In this document: piece by piece, positions 14,401 to 23,034 of the stretch
How the letters are laid out: each line of letters opens with the position of its first letter
Position numbering within the stretch: the stretch's first letter is position 1
DNA from: Sphingomonas pseudosanguinis
GTDB lineage: Bacteria > Pseudomonadota > Alphaproteobacteria > Sphingomonadales > Sphingomonadaceae
DNA length: 39,262 bases
Assembly (NCBI RefSeq): GCF_014196255.1
Contig: NZ_JACIDH010000025.1
Span: forward strand, 1-39,262
Reading direction: 5' to 3'
Notes under the pieces: model-generated
Seen by the model: only the letters and a program-made list of their open reading frames with translations
The model's database searches: none
Told to the model about the DNA's origin: nothing
Program-made: the position numbers and the translations under genes

Positions 14401-16143
14401 ATGCGCGAAGCGACGGACGGCGGCGCGACCGCGCAGGGCGCCGACAGCATCGAGGAAGGCAAGAGGCTGGTCCGGGTCGGCGGCGGCGGGCTGTCGCTCG
14501 CCGACCGGTTGAGCGAGCATCTCCACCGGCTGACCTGGCGCACCCCGCTCCATTCGCTGCGGCTGAAGGGGCGGCATCCGCTGAAACTGATGGCGGTGCC
14601 CGAGGACCCGGTGCTGGGTGATATCGAACGCGGCCATGCTCTGCTCGGCGGCGTCCTCGACTGGCGCGGCGAGGAGCGCGGGGTCGAATCGATCGATTTC
14701 GCCCATCCCGACTGGTCGAGCGGTTTCGCCGATCATCTGCACAGCTTCGCCTGGCTGCGCGACCTGTCGACCGTCGCGACGCGGGCGCAGGGTGCGCCCA
14801 TCGCCGAATATCTGATGGGCCGCTGGCTCGACGCCTTTGCCGAGACGGTCGACGCCACCGCCTGGCGGCCCGATCTGTGGGGGCGGCGCATCCTGTTCTG
14901 GACCGCGCATGCGCCGCTGATCCTGTCGTCGACCGATCTCGTCTATCGCTCGCGCGTGCTCAACACGATGGCGCGCGGGGCGCGGCATCTCGATCGCGGT
15001 GCGGACAAGGCGCCCCCGGGCGTCGCGCGGATCGCGGCATGGTGCGGCGTGGTCGCGGCGGGCCTGTTGCTGGCGGGCGGCGATCCGCGCCAGGCCTTTG
15101 GCGAGGCGGGGCTGAACCGCGCGCTGGACAGCGGGCTATTCGGCGATGGCGGCGTCATCGCGCGCAGCCCGGCGGTGCAGCTCGATGCGGTCATGCTGCT
15201 GACCATGATGCGCGAAGTCTATGACGCGCGCGGGCTGGTGTTTCCCGAGCATTTCCAGGCGCGGCTCCAGAAGATGATCTCGGCGCTGCTCGGCGTCATG
15301 CATGGTGACCGGTCGCTGTCGAGCTGGCAGGGTTCCGGCCCCGAAACGCCCGAGCGGATCGCGGCGGTCATCGAGGCGTCGGGCGTGCGTACCCGGCCGC
15401 TGCGCCAGGCGGGTGACTGGGGCTATCAGCGGCTGGCGGCGGCGCAGGCGGTGCTGATCATGGACGCCGCGCCCCCGCCGATCGCGCGCGCGATCGAGGG
15501 TGGCTGCGCCTCGACGCTGGCGTTCGAGTTTTCGGACGGGACGCAGCGGATCGTCGTCAATTGTGGCGGCGCGCGCGCGACCGTGGCGCAGGTGCCCGCC
15601 AGCCTCGCGCACGGGCTGCGCACCACGGCGGCGCATTCGACGCTGACCTTGGGTGACAGCAACTCCACCGCGATCCATGCCGACGGCACGCTGGGGCGCG
15701 GCGTCGCCCAGGTGGAACTCAGCCGCCAGGAATCGGACGCGGCCAGCCGGATCGAGGCGAGCCATGACGGCTATGTCCGCCGCTATGGCTTCACCCATCG
15801 TCGCCAACTGCTGCTGACCGGCGACGGGCGCGAATTGCGGGGCGAGGATGCGCTCTTGCCGGAAGGCCGCAAGCGGCAGGCGGGCAGCACCAATTTCGCG
15901 CTCCGCTTCCACCTCGGCGACGGGGTCGAGGCGATGGTGACTGCCGAGAGTGGGCAGGCGATCCTGCGGCTCGACGACGGCGCGCTGTGGCAATTCCGTT
16001 GTCGCGGCGGCACGCTGGCGATCGAGGAGTCGCTGTGGATCGACGGCACCGGGCGGCCGGTGCCGACGCAGCAGCTGGTGGTCACGGGCGAAACGCCAGC
16101 GGGCGGCGCGCATGTCAGCTGGGCGTTCAAGCGGGCGCTGTGA
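14401..16143 (+). CDS. Heparinase II/III family protein
   Basis: This 580-residue protein is of the heparinase II/III-like polysaccharide lyase type. The N-terminal two-thirds is alpha-helical (toroid-like, with WSSGFADHLHSFAWLRDLS and the GRRILFWTAHAPLILSS segment), and the C-terminal third is beta-rich (RIVVNCGGARATVAQ, HSTLTLGDSNST, EASHDGYVRRYGFTHRRQLLL, ELRGED). The SHDGYVRRYGFTHRRQL block is characteristic of the family's C-terminal sandwich. It has no clear signal peptide. In alphaproteobacteria such a gene often sits between rsmB and purH, so the position is probably ancestral. The natural substrate is not known; an acidic capsule or wall polymer is possible. The open frame continues upstream through rsmB and rpe, but that part is a shadow frame. 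Confidence 0.88.
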   Translation: MREATDGGATAQGADSIEEGKRLVRVGGGGLSLADRLSEHLHRLTWRTPLHSLRLKGRHPLKLMAVPEDPVLGDIERGHALLGGVLDWRGEERGVESIDFAHPDWSSGFADHLHSFAWLRDLSTVATRAQGAPIAEYLMGRWLDAFAETVDATAWRPDLWGRRILFWTAHAPLILSSTDLVYRSRVLNTMARGARHLDRGADKAPPGVARIAAWCGVVAAGLLLAGGDPRQAFGEAGLNRALDSGLFGDGGVIARSPAVQLDAVMLLTMMREVYDARGLVFPEHFQARLQKMISALLGVMHGDRSLSSWQGSGPETPERIAAVIEASGVRTRPLRQAGDWGYQRLAAAQAVLIMDAAPPPIARAIEGGCASTLAFEFSDGTQRIVVNCGGARATVAQVPASLAHGLRTTAAHSTLTLGDSNSTAIHADGTLGRGVAQVELSRQESDAASRIEASHDGYVRRYGFTHRRQLLLTGDGRELRGEDALLPEGRKRQAGSTNFALRFHLGDGVEAMVTAESGQAILRLDDGALWQFRCRGGTLAIEESLWIDGTGRPVPTQQLVVTGETPAGGAHVSWAFKRAL

Positions 16144-16149
16144 CCTTTT

Positions 16150-16227
16150 CGTCATTGCGAGCATAGCGAAGCAATCCAGAGCGTCCAGCGCGGGACTCTG
16201 GATTGCTTCGCTACGCTCGCAATGACG
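16150..16227. repeat. Long palindromic element, family E
   Basis: Two 32-bp arms, beginning CGTCATTGCGAGC and ending AATCCAGAG, face each other around 14 bp and differ at one position (16163 region, A versus G). The arms contain GCGAAGC. It looks like a MITE-like or REP-like unit, situated between the heparinase-like gene and purH. Confidence 0.88.
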
Positions 16228-16324
16228 GGCTGTGGACAGTCCTCCCCGAATCACATTTTGCGCTTCGGCAAATCGGAGTCTATCGGGTCCGCAAACTCCT
16301 CCCAGTATCAGGACCCGCTGCCCG

Positions 16325-17944
16325 ATGGCCGTTTCGCTCCCCACCGCTCCCTCCGTCGATCTGGTGCCGGTTCGCCGCGCGCTGTTGTCGGTGTCCGACA
16401 AGACCGGCGTCATCGACCTAGCCCGCGCGCTGGCCGAGCGCGGGGTCGATCTGGTCTCGACCGGCGGCACCGCCAAGGCGATCCGTGACGCCGGCCTGCC
16501 GGTGCGCGACATCTCCGAGGTCACCAACTTCCCCGAGATGATGGACGGCCGGGTCAAGACGCTGCACCCGATGGTCCATGGCGGCCTGCTCGCGGTGCGC
16601 GACGACCCCGCCCATGCCGCCGCGATGACCGAGCATGGCATCGGCGCGATCGACCTGGTGGTGGTCAATCTCTACCCCTTCCAGCAGACGGTGGCTAAGG
16701 GTGCCGAGCGCCCCGAGATCATCGAGAATATCGATATCGGCGGCCCGTCGATGGTCCGTTCGGCCGCCAAGAACCATGGCTATGTGTCGATCCTGACCGA
16801 CCCCGCCGACTATGCCGACTTCCTCGCCGATCTGGCCGCCCATGACGGCGCCTCGACGCTGAAGACCCGTCAGCGCCTCGCCGCCAAGGCCTTCGCCGCC
16901 ACGGCCGCGTATGACTCGGCGATCGCACAGTGGTTCGCCTTTGCCGACCAGGGCGAGGCCTTCCCGACGACCCTGCCGCTGGCCTTCACCAAGCACCCCG
17001 AGACGCTGCGTTACGGCGAGAACCCGCATCAGGTCGCCGCGCTCTATCTGCCGCAAAAGGGCGGTCAGGGCATCGCACAGGCCGAGCAGCTGCAGGGCAA
17101 GGCGCTGAGCTACAACAACCTGAACGACGCTGACGCCGCGCTGGAGCTGGTGTCGGAATTCATCGACGGCCCGCCGACCGTCGTCATCGTCAAGCACGCC
17201 AACCCCTGCGGCGTGGCGAGCGGCGAGACGCTGATCGAGGCCTATCAGGCGGCGTTCGCCTGCGACACGGTGTCGGCGTTCGGTGGCATCATCGCCTGCA
17301 ACCGTCCGCTCGACGCCGAGACGGCCGAAGCGATTTCGGGCATCTTCACCGAGGTCGTGGTGGCCCCGGACGCGAGCGCCGAGGCGCGTGCGATCTTCGC
17401 CAGGAAGAAGAATCTGCGCCTGCTGCTGTCGGGTGAACTGCCTAACCCGGCGCGCGCGGGGCTGATGATGAAGTCGATCGCCGGCGGTCTCCTCGTCCAG
17501 AGCCGCGACAATGGCCGCCTAACCGACGACATGCTGAAGGTCGTCACCAAGCGTGCGCCGACGGAGCAGGAGCTGGCCGATTGCCGCTTCGCCTGGACGG
17601 TGGCCAAGCATGTGAAATCGAACGCGATCGTCTATGCCAAGGGCGGATCGACCGCAGGCGTCGGCGCGGGCCAGATGAACCGTCTGGAATCGGCGCGCAT
17701 CGCCGCGTGGAAGGCCAAGGACGCCGCCGAGAAGGCGGGCTGGGCGGAACCGCGCACCATCGGCTCGGCGGTCGCGTCGGATGCCTTCTTCCCCTTCGCC
17801 GATGGCCTGCTCGCGGCGGTCGAGGCGGGCGCGACGGCGGTGATCCAGCCGGGCGGCTCGATCCGCGACGACGAGGTCATCGCGGCGGCCGACGAGGCGG
17901 GCCTGGCGATGGTGTTCACCGGCATGCGCCACTTCCGGCATTGA
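16325..17944 (+). CDS. purH: Bifunctional AICAR formyltransferase / IMP cyclohydrolase
   Basis: PurH carries out the last two steps of de novo purine synthesis, formylation of AICAR and ring closure to IMP. The 539-residue protein has the N-terminal MGS-like cyclohydrolase domain (RRALLSVSDKTGVIDLARAL, STGGTAKAIRD, DGRVKTLHPMVHGGLLA) and the C-terminal formyltransferase domain with LRYGENPHQ and the catalytic KHANPCGVA loop. Normal family length is about 520-535. The ATG at 16325 starts MAVSLPTAPSVDLVPVRRAL; the upstream extension reads through the leader. The leader has a 7-bp hairpin CGGGTCC/GGACCCG (16284-16317) that ends 7 nt before the ATG. It may be a separate transcript from the rsmB run. 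Confidence 0.97.
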   Translation: MAVSLPTAPSVDLVPVRRALLSVSDKTGVIDLARALAERGVDLVSTGGTAKAIRDAGLPVRDISEVTNFPEMMDGRVKTLHPMVHGGLLAVRDDPAHAAAMTEHGIGAIDLVVVNLYPFQQTVAKGAERPEIIENIDIGGPSMVRSAAKNHGYVSILTDPADYADFLADLAAHDGASTLKTRQRLAAKAFAATAAYDSAIAQWFAFADQGEAFPTTLPLAFTKHPETLRYGENPHQVAALYLPQKGGQGIAQAEQLQGKALSYNNLNDADAALELVSEFIDGPPTVVIVKHANPCGVASGETLIEAYQAAFACDTVSAFGGIIACNRPLDAETAEAISGIFTEVVVAPDASAEARAIFARKKNLRLLLSGELPNPARAGLMMKSIAGGLLVQSRDNGRLTDDMLKVVTKRAPTEQELADCRFAWTVAKHVKSNAIVYAKGGSTAGVGAGQMNRLESARIAAWKAKDAAEKAGWAEPRTIGSAVASDAFFPFADGLLAAVEAGATAVIQPGGSIRDDEVIAAADEAGLAMVFTGMRHFRH

Positions 17945-17948
17945 GTGT

Positions 17949-18069
17949 CATTCCTCCCCTGTAAGGGGAGGGGGACCGCCGCGAAGCGGTGGTGGAGGGG
18001 TGTCGCCGCTGATGGTGACACCCCTCCGTCAGTCCTTCGGACTGCCACCTCCCCGTACCGGGGAGGAAA
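17949..18069. repeat. Family A palindromic repeat filling a convergent gap
   Basis: It has terminal hairpins CCTCCCCTGTAAGGGGAGG and CCTCCCCGTACCGGGGAGG, the mini-hairpin CCGCGAAGCGG with flanking CCG/GGTGG, and a second one around CAGTCCTTCGGACTG. It covers 121 of the 128 bp between the purH and flippase stop codons. Confidence 0.9.
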
Positions 18070-18072
18070 AAG

Positions 18073-19587
18073 TTACCGCGTGATCCCGCCCGCATGCGGC
18101 AGCGTCGCCTCTTCGGCGCGCGGGGCCTTGCCGAACAGCGCGCGGTCCGCCGGGCCGAAGGCCCAGCGCCATAGGATCAGCAGATAGGTCGCCGCGATCG
18201 CCGGCTCACCGAATAGCAGCTCGGCCCATTCCAGCCGCTTGGGCAGCAGCGTGAACGCGCCCCCGACCAGCGTCGCGGCCAGCGCCGCCCAGATCAGCGG
18301 CCAGCGGAAGGGCGAAACCGGCGCCTTCAGGATACTCGCCAGCGTCCGCGCCTTCAGGATCGAGGTCAGCGTGACGCTGACCGCCAGCGCCACCGCCGGT
18401 CCCGCCGCCGCCCAGGTCTCGGGCCAGCCGAGCGACCGCATCCCCAGGATCAGCGCGAAGCTGAGGCCGATCTGCACCCCCAGCATCGCGACCGAGATCA
18501 TCAGGTTGCGGTGCCGCGCGGTATAGACCAGCGCCGACTCGCACACTGCCCCCGTCGAGGCCAGCAGCTCGGCGAACAGCAGGAAGGCGAGCGCGGCGGT
18601 GCCCGAGACGAATTGCGGGCCGACCACGCCCATCACCGCCTCGCCCGGAATCGATCCCATCAGCGCCAGGCACCCCTGCGCCGCGATGATCCAGAACGCG
18701 ACCTGGCGTACCTGTCGCGCGATGGCGGCCATGTCGCCATTGGCCAGGCTCTGGGTGATGACGGGGCCGAGGATCGGGTCGAAGCTGGTCTTCAGCTTCT
18801 GCGGCAGCGAGGAGACCTGCTGCGCCATATAATAGATGCCGACGATGCGCGGCTCGAACATCACGCCCAGGATGAAGCGGTCGACGTTGCGCGTGCCCCA
18901 TTCCAGTGCGTCGGCCCCGGCCAGTGGCGCATTGGCGCGGGCGAGCGCGAAGACGCGCGACAGCTGCGGCGTCCAGCCGCGCGGCAGGCCATAGCTGCGC
19001 AGGAACGGCACCAGGCTGGCGATCATCGCCGCGTTCATCGAGGCGACATAGGACAGGACCAGCCCGTCGCGGATCGTGAAGAAGGAAAACAGCCAGGCGG
19101 CGATCGACACCGTCCAGGGTTCGACCACCGCGCGCGCGGTCACTGCCGCCTTGACGTTCAGGCGATAGGCGAGCGCGGCCAGGCTGACATCGGACCAGGC
19201 GATGGCGACGATGATCGCGGGCAGCCAGCGGTCGAGCCCGCTGATCGCGCTGTTGGGATAGACCAGCTCGGGGAAGAGGAACAGGAAACAGCTCGCCGCG
19301 ATCGAGGCGAGGAAGGCCAGCGCCATCGCATCCCACACGACATGCGCATGCGGCCGCTCGGTCGAGGCGAGCGCCTGCGCCAGCCCGCGCTTCATCCCCA
19401 GCGTCGCGAGCAGCGCCGCCAGTTCGACCACCACCACCGCGATGGCGAACCGCCCGACCAGATCGGGGCCATAGATGCGCCCCGCGATGAACAGAAAGGG
19501 GATGCGCGCCGCCAGCCGCAGGACGAAGCCCGCGATATTGGTGCGCCCCCCCTTGGCGAGCGTATCGATGTCCTGGCTTTGCGCCAT
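18073..19587 (-). CDS. Polysaccharide flippase of the MVF (MOP) superfamily
   Basis: This is a 504-residue multi-pass membrane protein with about 12-14 hydrophobic helices. It is of the Wzx/RfbX oligosaccharide flippase type that moves lipid-linked sugar units across the inner membrane for O-antigen, capsule or exopolysaccharide. The pattern fits family members: an N-terminal GGRTNIAGFVLRLAARIPFLF helix, then GPDLVGRFAIAVVVVELAALL, a central cytoplasmic turn with ADALEWGTRNVDRFILG, and GIYYMAQQVSSLPQKLKTSF. The NVDRF and YYMAQQ motifs are typical. No glycosyltransferases or polymerase are adjacent, so the polymer is unknown. The start at 19587 (MAQSQDI) was preferred over an upstream extension. 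It is followed on the same strand by polA upstream in genome order. Confidence 0.85.
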   Translation of the reverse strand: MAQSQDIDTLAKGGRTNIAGFVLRLAARIPFLFIAGRIYGPDLVGRFAIAVVVVELAALLATLGMKRGLAQALASTERPHAHVVWDAMALAFLASIAASCFLFLFPELVYPNSAISGLDRWLPAIIVAIAWSDVSLAALAYRLNVKAAVTARAVVEPWTVSIAAWLFSFFTIRDGLVLSYVASMNAAMIASLVPFLRSYGLPRGWTPQLSRVFALARANAPLAGADALEWGTRNVDRFILGVMFEPRIVGIYYMAQQVSSLPQKLKTSFDPILGPVITQSLANGDMAAIARQVRQVAFWIIAAQGCLALMGSIPGEAVMGVVGPQFVSGTAALAFLLFAELLASTGAVCESALVYTARHRNLMISVAMLGVQIGLSFALILGMRSLGWPETWAAAGPAVALAVSVTLTSILKARTLASILKAPVSPFRWPLIWAALAATLVGGAFTLLPKRLEWAELLFGEPAIAATYLLILWRWAFGPADRALFGKAPRAEEATLPHAGGITR

Positions 19588-19616
19588 TAGCGGGTGCGGG
19601 GTCCTGAGGTCATTTG

Positions 19617-19763
19617 CCCTCCCCTGTAAGCGGAGGTGGCAGGCCAAAGGCCTGACGGAGGGGTGTCACCGGTCGCGAGGGGCGCCATCATCTCGGAACG
19701 GAGTGCCGCTCCACCATGGCTATCGCCATGGTCCCCCTCCCCAAGCAGAGTTTGGGGAGGATT
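19617..19763. repeat. Family A palindromic repeat (mosaic copy)
   Basis: One half has GGAGGTGGCAGGCC..GGCCTGACGGAGG and GGTGTCACC; the other has CCACCATGGC..GCCATGG and CCCCCTCCCCAAGC..TTGGGGAGG. It lies between the polA stop and the flippase start, which are transcribed in the same direction. Confidence 0.85.
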
Positions 19764-19777
19764 GGCATATCCACGGA

Positions 19778-22552
19778 TCAATGCGCCGCCCCCCAATTCT
19801 TGCCGACCCCGATTTCGACGCCCAGCGGCACCGACAGCGACACCGCCGGTTCGGCCGCACCCGCCATGACGTCGCGGATGACCTTGCCCGCCGCTTCGGC
19901 ATCGGCTTCGGGCGCTTCGAAGACGAGTTCGTCATGCACCTGGAGCAGCATCCGCACATGGCCGAGCCCTGCGGCGGCGAGCGCGGGTTCCATGCGGACC
20001 ATGGCGCGCTTGATGATGTCGGCGCTGGTCCCCTGGATCGGTGCGTTGATCGCGGCGCGCTCGGCGCCCTGGCGCTCGCCCTGGTTGCGCGAGGCGATGC
20101 GCGGAAAATGCGTCTTGCGGCCGAACAGCGTCTCGGTGAAGCCCTTCTCGCGCACGCTCGACAGCGTCTCGGCGATATAGCGATTGATGCCGGGGAAGCG
20201 CTCGAAATAGCGGTCGATCATGGCTTGCGCCTCGTCCGCCGACACGTCGAGGCGGCCCGCCAGCCCCCAGCGCGAAATGCCGTAGAGGATGGCGAAGTTG
20301 ATCGTCTTGGCCCGTCCGCGCGTATCGCGATTGACCTCGCCGAACAGCTCCTTGGCGGTCAGGCTGTGGATGTCGTCGCCATTGGCAAACGCATCGCGCA
20401 GCGCAGGCACATCGGCCATGTGCGCGGCCAGCCGCAGCTCGATCTGCGAATAGTCGGCGGCGATCAGGACATGGCCGTCCTCGGCGATGAACGCCTCGCG
20501 CAGCTGTCGCCCGACCTCGGTGCGGATCGGGATGTTCTGGAGGTTCGGCTCGGTCGAGGAGAGTCGCCCGGTCTGCGCGCCGGTCAGGCTGTAGCTGGTA
20601 TGGACACGGGCCGTCCTGGGGTTGATCTGCGCCTGGAGCGCGTCGGTATAGGTGCTCTTGAGCTTGGACAGCTGGCGCCATTCCAGGATCTTGCGGACGA
20701 TCTCCGCCGCCTCGCCGCCATCGCGGGCCAGGCGTTCGAGTTCGGTCACGTCCGTTGAGTAAACGCCCGACTTGCCCTTGCGCCCGCCCTTCAGGCCCAG
20801 CCGGTCGAACAGGATTTCGCCCAGCTGCTTGGGGCTGCCGATGGTGAAGGGGGTGCCCGCCATCGCATGGATTTCGCCCTCGAGGGCCGCAATCTGTCCG
20901 GCGAACTCGGTCGAGAGTTGCGACAACCGCTCGCGATCGACCTTGATCCCGCGCCGCTCCATGCCCGCGATCACCGGCACCAGCGGCCGGTCGACCATCT
21001 CGTACACGCGGGTCGCCTGCTCCATGGGAAGCCGCGCCTTGAACCGCTTCCACAGCCGCAGCGTGACGTCGGCATCCTCGGCGGCGTAGCGGGTGGCGGT
21101 CTTAAGATCGACCTCGTGGAAAACGAGCTGTTTCTTGCCGGTGCCGACCACCTCCTTGAAGGCGAGGCAGGTGTGCGACAGGTGGGTGGCGGCCAGTTCG
21201 TCCATGCCATGGCCGTGCAGCCCCGCATCAAGGTCGAAGCTCATCACGATCGTGTCGTCATGCGGCGCGATGGCGATGCCGCGCTCGCCCAGCACGATCA
21301 TGTCGAACTTCAGGTTCTGGCCGATCTTGAGGACCGAGGGGTCCTCGCACAGCGCCTTGATCCGCGCCAAGGCTTCGGCGACCGGAATCTGCACCGGCAC
21401 TTCGGCCAGCAGATCGGTGCCGCCATGCCCGAGCGGGATATAGCACGCCTTGTTGGGTGCGAGTGCCAGGCTGACCCCGACCAGTTCGGCCTGGGTGGCG
21501 TCGGTCGAGCTGGTTTCGGTATCGATCGCGACGAAGCCCTGGGCCTGCGCCTCCGCGACCCACTGGTCGAGCGTCTCCAGGTCCTGCACCGTGACATAGC
21601 CGTCGAGATTGCACGGCTCGTCATCGTCCATCGGGGCGGAAGGCGGGGCTTCCCCGGTGGCGGGGGCGGGCGCGGCGTCGTCGGTAATCTGGCCCATCTT
21701 GGCGATCAGCGAGCGGAAACCGTGATGCTCCAGGAAGGCGCGCAGCGGCGCATCCGGGATCGTCGGGTGCAGCGCCAGTTCCTCCAGCGGCTGCGGCAGC
21801 GGCGCATTGCATTCCAGCGTGACCAGCCGCTTCGACAGCCGGGCATTCTCGGCATGCTCGATCAGATTGTCCCGCAGCTTGCCCTTCTTCATCTCGGGTG
21901 CGGCGGCCAGGACGGACTCCAGGTCGCCATGCTCGACGATCAGCTTGGAGGCGGTCTTCGGCCCCACACCCGGCACGCCCGGCACGTTGTCGACGCTGTC
22001 GCCCATCAGCGCCAGCACGTCGCCCAGCTGCTTGGGGCCCACGCCGAACTTCTCCTGGACGTAAGATTCGCCCAGACGCCGATTGTTCATCGTGTCGAGC
22101 ATGTCGAGGCTGCCATCCTCGACCAGCTGCATCAGGTCCTTGTCGCCCGAGACGATTGTGACCTGCCACCCTTGCGCCATCGCGGCGCGGGCGTAGCAGG
22201 CGATCAGGTCGTCGGCCTCCAGCCCCATCTCCTCGATGCAGGGCAGCGAGAAGGCGCGGGTGGCGTCGCGGATCATCGGGAATTGGGGGACCAGATCGGG
22301 CGGGGGCGGGGGCCGGTGCGCCTTATACTGGTCGTACATCTCGTTGCGGAAGGTCTTGGACGACTTGTCGAGGACCACCGCCATATGGGTCGGCCCATCG
22401 GCGGCGTTGATCTCGTCCACCAGCTTCCAGAGCATGGTGGTATAGCCATAGACCGCCCCCACCGGCTCGCCATGCTTGTTCGTCAGCGGCGGCAGGCGGT
22501 GATAGGCGCGGAAGATATAGCCGGAGCCGTCGACGAGATAGAGATGGGGCAT
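19778..22552 (-). CDS. polA: DNA polymerase I
   Basis: PolA fills gaps and removes RNA primers in replication and repair. The 924-residue protein has all three domains. The 5'-3' exonuclease occupies roughly residues 1-290 (YLVDGSGYIFRAYHRLPPL, GLEADDLIACYA, SGDKDLMQLV, GDSVDNVPGVPGVGPKTA). The 3'-5' exonuclease is intact in motif I (AIDTETSS). The polymerase domain shows motif A DYSQIELRLAAH, motif B with R, K and Y in RGRAKTINFAILYG, and motif C QVHDELVFE. Nothing is missing or truncated. It is transcribed away from the small orphan gene at 22799. Confidence 0.98.
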   Translation of the reverse strand: MPHLYLVDGSGYIFRAYHRLPPLTNKHGEPVGAVYGYTTMLWKLVDEINAADGPTHMAVVLDKSSKTFRNEMYDQYKAHRPPPPPDLVPQFPMIRDATRAFSLPCIEEMGLEADDLIACYARAAMAQGWQVTIVSGDKDLMQLVEDGSLDMLDTMNNRRLGESYVQEKFGVGPKQLGDVLALMGDSVDNVPGVPGVGPKTASKLIVEHGDLESVLAAAPEMKKGKLRDNLIEHAENARLSKRLVTLECNAPLPQPLEELALHPTIPDAPLRAFLEHHGFRSLIAKMGQITDDAAPAPATGEAPPSAPMDDDEPCNLDGYVTVQDLETLDQWVAEAQAQGFVAIDTETSSTDATQAELVGVSLALAPNKACYIPLGHGGTDLLAEVPVQIPVAEALARIKALCEDPSVLKIGQNLKFDMIVLGERGIAIAPHDDTIVMSFDLDAGLHGHGMDELAATHLSHTCLAFKEVVGTGKKQLVFHEVDLKTATRYAAEDADVTLRLWKRFKARLPMEQATRVYEMVDRPLVPVIAGMERRGIKVDRERLSQLSTEFAGQIAALEGEIHAMAGTPFTIGSPKQLGEILFDRLGLKGGRKGKSGVYSTDVTELERLARDGGEAAEIVRKILEWRQLSKLKSTYTDALQAQINPRTARVHTSYSLTGAQTGRLSSTEPNLQNIPIRTEVGRQLREAFIAEDGHVLIAADYSQIELRLAAHMADVPALRDAFANGDDIHSLTAKELFGEVNRDTRGRAKTINFAILYGISRWGLAGRLDVSADEAQAMIDRYFERFPGINRYIAETLSSVREKGFTETLFGRKTHFPRIASRNQGERQGAERAAINAPIQGTSADIIKRAMVRMEPALAAAGLGHVRMLLQVHDELVFEAPEADAEAAGKVIRDVMAGAAEPAVSLSVPLGVEIGVGKNWGAAH

Positions 22553-22644
22553 GATGCGCGCGGTTTAGCGGAACAGAGAGAGGGTAAACAGCCCCTGTTA
22601 TGAGTGGTTTTTGGGGCATGTGGCGGATGGGCCACGCTGGGCCT

Positions 22645-22669
22645 TTCCACCTATGACGTCAGCGTGGAA
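22645..22669. promoter_or_regulatory. Inverted repeat upstream of polA
   Basis: TTCCAC (22645-22650) and GTGGAA (22664-22669) are spaced by 13 bp around a TGACGTCA-like centre, with further GACGTC words nearby. This may be an operator in the divergent polA-orphan gap. It is weak and has no named regulator. Confidence 0.25.
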
Positions 22670-22798
22670 GGACGTGTGGATCGGACGTCACAAAAGCTCG
22701 ATCTTTGGTGGCGTGTAAGCGGTCATCCCCGGATGACGGGTTTTACAACGCGCTCATGAAGAACAATGGTGCGGTGGGGTAGGGAAGATAGGCTGACT

Positions 22799-23011
22799 AT
22801 GGAAAATGGGATCAAACCAACAAATGATGACGCGGAACGCGAAATTGGTCGTGTCGCGCTTTGGTTGGACCCATCCGATTTGGATTGGCTATCCAAAAGG
22901 TGTGACTGTTCGGAGGACGCTGATGCAGACCAGCGCGAACGTTGCGCCCGTATCCGCTTTCGAGCCCGCGCGGCTCTGCATAAGGCGGGTCTGACGAACG
23001 GCCGATCCTAA
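22799..23011 (+). CDS. Small orphan protein of unknown function
   Basis: I do not recognise a named family in this 70-residue product. It begins MENGIKPTNDDAEREIGRVAL, continues with the acidic WLDPSDLDWLSKRCDCSED and ends in a basic helix (CARIRFRARAALHKAG). The charge pattern and Leu/Ala spacing look like a real small helical protein. The three cysteines (KRCDCSED, ERCARIRF) might bind metal. An upstream in-frame start at 22766 is possible, but the 22799 ATG has an AGG-containing purine stretch ahead of it. It is alone on its strand, converging with the beta-lactamase-like gene 23 bp later. The GC is locally lower than in neighbours (A-rich start). Confidence 0.6.
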   Translation: MENGIKPTNDDAEREIGRVALWLDPSDLDWLSKRCDCSEDADADQRERCARIRFRARAALHKAGLTNGRS

Positions 23012-23034
23012 GCGAAATCTTTTATCCGCTCCGA

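Noticed and set aside
16228..16324. A ZTP-type riboswitch before purH
   Set aside because: Purine genes sometimes have one, but the conserved core and pseudoknot elements are not visible; only a simple hairpin is present.
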